Positions 61,846 through 64,000 of a stretch of 64,000 nucleotides of DNA are shown here, one piece after another (the first letter of the stretch is position 1; each line of letters starts with the position of its first letter). The notes under the pieces were generated by a model, which was not told the origin of the DNA, did not search any database, and saw only the letters and a program-made list of their open reading frames with translations. Location of the stretch: the NCBI GenBank assembly GCA_902168245.1, contig CABHPA010000053.1:62001-126000 (forward strand). Reading direction: 5' to 3'. Origin of the DNA: Candidatus Melainabacteria bacterium. Lineage in GTDB: Bacteria > Cyanobacteriota > Vampirovibrionia > Vampirovibrionales > Vampirovibrionaceae. A program made the position numbers and the translations under genes.

Positions 61846-62025
61846 AGGAGGCGTCTCCCTTTCTTCAGAAAATTGGCTTGGGGTTCTTGCTGTACTAGAA
61901 GCAAAAATTAAGGCTGAGTTCCCACGAATTTGAATTTCCCGTTTCCCTCATCATCACAACTGATTTCAGATGCCCCAACCATACAGTCTTGCCTCCAATC
62001 GCTTCAGGCCGTCCTTTTTCTCTCA

Positions 62026-62060
62026 AAACGCAAAGCGCCCCGACTAATCGGGACGCTTTG
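62026..62060 (-). terminator. terminator of the 62104-62829 gene
   Basis: A stem AAAGCGTCCCGA/TCGGGGCGCTTT is followed on the minus strand by GCGTTTTG. Confidence 0.75.
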
Positions 62061-62103
62061 CGGGTTTATAAGCACTTTGTTGAATATGCCCTATAAACAG
62101 GCG

Positions 62104-62829
62104 TTAGTCCTTAAAGGGATCTTCCTCATCATCTTCATGCGCAAATGGGTTAGCCACTGGCGAGGCCGATCTACGCGACCGACTCGCAGTTGCATCCTCT
62201 GGAGAGGCGAATGGATTATCCTCTTCCTCAACATGAGAGGTACTTGGCCTCGGTTCATCAATGGAATTCCTGCTAGAGCCGGAGCTAATGGATACGTCAT
62301 CAAAAGGATTTTTGGCTTTTTCCCGCAATTCGGCCGCTTTCTGGGGGCTATTGGTAATAAAGGTTAATACCTTTCTACTGTCCGCGGGATGGAACGCAAC
62401 CATGTAAGGAACATAGTTCGGTGGCGAGGCATTGACCTTGGTTTTATAGGCTTCCGCCTCTTTTGCGGAGATAAACGTTTTATGGTCTAGCCCAACAATG
62501 GTCTGAGTCTCTTGTCCGGTAAGAAACCGGTTAGCGCTATCTTTGAGTCTTTGGAAAAAATTACTGTAACTGCCTGAGCCTTTAAGCACCTTATACGCGG
62601 CAGATGGCGCCCCGACCAAAGTAGAATATTCGGTTATCCAGCGCTTTTCAGAATAGGTTTTGGAGGTGTTGTCCGGGCTAATGGGGTCATCAATATCAAA
62701 CTTGCGGCGGAATTCATCAATTTTCTCCTGCGAAAGCTTCCCTTTTCCTGCAAAGGCCACATTTGAACGGGAGATGTTGGATGAACGATATGCAGGTGAT
62801 GATAAAGAAACAGGTGATATAGAAAACAT
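62104..62829 (-). CDS. hypothetical protein with FAGKG motif and C-terminal NPF/DPF motifs
   Basis: This is a 241-residue protein of unknown function. Residues 1-22 are Ser-rich, followed by AFAGKGKL at 25-32, nearly the same as in the 56542 protein. The middle (about 35-165) is a folded-looking domain with GQETQTIVGLDHKTFISAKE. The C-terminal 75 residues are disordered, Ser/Asp/Glu-rich, and contain NPF at 174, 205 and 227 and DPF at 237. In eukaryotes NPF binds EH domains and DPF binds the AP-2 ear. No signal peptide is present. AAAGG precedes the ATG. A host-directed effector is a hypothesis. Confidence 0.7.
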   Translation of the reverse strand: MFSISPVSLSSPAYRSSNISRSNVAFAGKGKLSQEKIDEFRRKFDIDDPISPDNTSKTYSEKRWITEYSTLVGAPSAAYKVLKGSGSYSNFFQRLKDSANRFLTGQETQTIVGLDHKTFISAKEAEAYKTKVNASPPNYVPYMVAFHPADSRKVLTFITNSPQKAAELREKAKNPFDDVSISSGSSRNSIDEPRPSTSHVEEEDNPFASPEDATASRSRRSASPVANPFAHEDDEEDPFKD

Positions 62830-63126
62830 AATTTACCTTTAATTACAGATGAACATTTTATTTTTAGAATTAATTTAGAAAAGGATTAAAACACAACCTT
62901 TCAGCAGTATCCATAAGAAACTGAGCCATTGAATCCCTTATTTTGAAAAGCCCCTTTACCCCTTTCCCAAAATAGTTAGCGGATAGTTCAGTGTCCCTAT
63001 ATACAACCTGGCAATGTCAACTTCCCTTTGCAACATGCCCAGGTGTAGCCAGAAACCGAACCCGGCCCGTTTTCACCCAGTTTCACTGCCCATTCTTTAA
63101 TAAACATTTCGATCGGCACGGAATTC

Positions 63127-63155
63127 AACAAATTGCCCTCAAAAATTGTTTTTAT
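63127..63155 (+). promoter_or_regulatory. array-type promoter box of the 63211 gene
   Basis: The plus strand reads AACAAA, 14 nt, then an exact TGTTTTTAT, about 56 bases before the ATG. It is the main feature of the gene-free 62830-63210 interval. Confidence 0.72.
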
Positions 63156-63210
63156 TCTCTTATCACCTTCCACTGATGTGAATTTGATTGCTTGAGGAGT
63201 TTGGATACGC

Positions 63211-63465
63211 ATGCAAAACCGTTTTTGGTCGGCGTTTACCCGCTTGCCCGTACAAACCCTGCACCGGCTTTTATATGGCATCTCAAACAGGCTGGATTCC
63301 ATCACGTCTAGCGCAGTTCTGGCGTTAGACGCCGCTACGAACGCCTTGTTTCAATGCTTCTGGAAAACCCAGGATGGCATTGCCATCTATGTGGACGATA
63401 TTCAAAAATATGAGCGCTGGGCCGCGCGTTCGCTCCGGATTCAGGCCATAGCCAACCGCCGCTAA
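63211..63465 (+). CDS. small protein under the array-type promoter
   Basis: This is an 84-residue protein of unknown function. It is mostly helical by pattern (RLPVQTLHRLLYGISNRLDSI, SAVLALDAATNALFQCFWK) with a basic C-terminus (WAARSLRIQAIANRR). There is no signal peptide. Aromatic and basic residues on amphipathic helices could allow peripheral membrane contact. GGAG lies 12 bases before the ATG. It shares its promoter type with the next gene and with the low-complexity array. Confidence 0.68.
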   Translation: MQNRFWSAFTRLPVQTLHRLLYGISNRLDSITSSAVLALDAATNALFQCFWKTQDGIAIYVDDIQKYERWAARSLRIQAIANRR

Positions 63466-63516
63466 AGGCCATTGGGAGTCAGTCCGTCAATTTTTATGAA
63501 CCCGGCAGAACCAATA

Positions 63517-63545
63517 CACAATATATCCAATTTATTTGTTTTTAT
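63517..63545 (+). promoter_or_regulatory. array-type promoter box of the 63600 gene
   Basis: The plus strand reads CACAAT, 14 nt, then an exact TGTTTTTAT, 55 bases before the ATG. It lies between two co-directional small genes, so each gene has its own box. Confidence 0.76.
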
Positions 63546-63599
63546 TGATATATCCACATTGGATTCTTGTGTACTTTGGCAGTAAAAGGAACTGATTCC

Positions 63600-63833
63600 A
63601 TGATTTATCAACCCCATGTCCCCATGCGGCCAACAATCGCGCACCGTTTTATGCCTGCCACCGGCAACCTGATACAGGGATTGCTGGAAGCGGCATGGGA
63701 TGACGTTATCGGGATTCTTATCCTGTGCAGCGAAGCCATTGGGGATTTTTCAGGCCAGATTTGGAATGAGGCCAGAGAAGTCAGCGCGACAGCGCTCCAT
63801 CAGTGGCGAAAGAAACCGGCCCATTCCGCTTGA
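63600..63833 (+). CDS. small protein under the array-type promoter
   Basis: This is a 77-residue protein of unknown function. A short Pro/His-rich start (MIYQPHVPMRPTIAHRF) leads into an acidic amphipathic helix (LIQGLLEAAWDDVIGILILCSEAIGD) and a second helix ending in a basic tail (WRKKPAHSA). It shows no clear similarity to the preceding gene, though the size, helical make-up and promoter are alike. AAGGA lies nine bases before the ATG. Confidence 0.68.
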   Translation: MIYQPHVPMRPTIAHRFMPATGNLIQGLLEAAWDDVIGILILCSEAIGDFSGQIWNEAREVSATALHQWRKKPAHSA

Positions 63834-63923
63834 AAACAAGTTAAACGCTCAAACAGACAAACACGGCTGGCATTTTAATCCCATTCAGCTTCCAGATTGC
63901 GGGCTTGGCCCAACTGTCGATTG

Positions 63924-63998
63924 CTAGTGCGTCAGCGCGGGGTGAGGCCCCCCTGACACAGAAAGACCCATCTCCTCCATCATGCGGCGAACTTCCTT
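63924..63998 (-). CDS. C-terminal end of a gene cut by the window edge
   Basis: The last 25 codons of an open frame run off the right end of the window (KEVRRMMEEMGLSV, then GGPHPALTH and a TAG stop). The composition is that of a normal protein, with a charged helix followed by a Pro/Gly turn. The family cannot be told from this fragment, and coding status is probable rather than proven. Confidence 0.45.
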   Translation of the reverse strand, partial: KEVRRMMEEMGLSVSGGPHPALTH

Positions 63999-64000
63999 GA

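Noticed and set aside
62991-63305. Open frames on both strands between 62991 and 63305
   Set aside because: They overlap the promoter and start of the 63211 gene, have no ribosome-binding site and no family pattern.

Overview
The window reads as chromosomal DNA of a free-living or host-associated diderm bacterium of about 50% GC. KDO-8-phosphate phosphatase, alanine racemase, the lysine/diaminopimelate genes asd and dapA, a three-subunit succinate dehydrogenase, ADP-glucose pyrophosphorylase and type IV/Flp pilin genes point to a Gram-negative, respiring, glycogen-making cell. The HNH protein at 18784 has the form common in cyanobacteria. My best guess is a non-photosynthetic cyanobacterial relative (Vampirovibrio/Melainabacteria type), but this is inference. 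There are no transposases, integrases, phage genes, rRNA genes or CRISPR arrays. Three tRNA genes are present: Gly-GCC, Leu-GAG and Leu-UAG.

Layout: 1-1.1 kb is the 3' end of ispG plus a membrane-anchored hypothetical. 1.2-11.6 kb is a striking array of eight same-strand genes for Gly/Met/Pro/Gln-rich low-complexity proteins. Three of these carry a hydrophobic helix followed by acidic EF-hand-like modules, and two have clear RTX-type nonapeptides. 11.9-31.5 kb is mostly housekeeping: mutL, a DnaJ-type chaperone, a secreted cyclophilin, tadA, an HNH nuclease, a parvulin, alr with an oppBC-type permease pair, a Gfo/Idh/MocA oxidoreductase, a two-domain cytidine deaminase, and the tig-clpP-clpX proteostasis run. 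31.6-36 kb holds a WecG/TagA glycosyltransferase, a split transketolase and a polytopic membrane protein. 37-39 kb holds three Flp-type pilins and a small membrane protein. 39-53.7 kb holds holB-holA, a SAM hydrolase-like gene, asd-dapA, an SseB-like protein, kdsC, glgC, sdhCAB and a HerA-like ATPase. 54-64 kb holds a prepilin, several unrecognised genes, a MidA-like methyltransferase, an encapsulin-type ferritin without its shell gene, a VIT/VWA protein, a protein with endocytosis-like NPF motifs and two tiny proteins.

The main discovery candidate is a shared promoter box. Its form is a CAAT-bearing hexamer (often GGCAAT), then exactly 14 nt, then TGTTTTTAT. It lies upstream of seven transcription units of the low-complexity array. 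It recurs, with the same spacing and on either strand, before the small protein at 38412 and the two tiny proteins at 63211 and 63600. A spacing variant precedes the methyltransferase at 56542. These scattered genes, none with a clear housekeeping role, look like one dedicated regulon. RTX-like repeats, NPF motifs and a shared N-terminal FAGKG motif suggest that some of the products are exported, perhaps towards a eukaryotic partner or prey. That last step is hypothesis.
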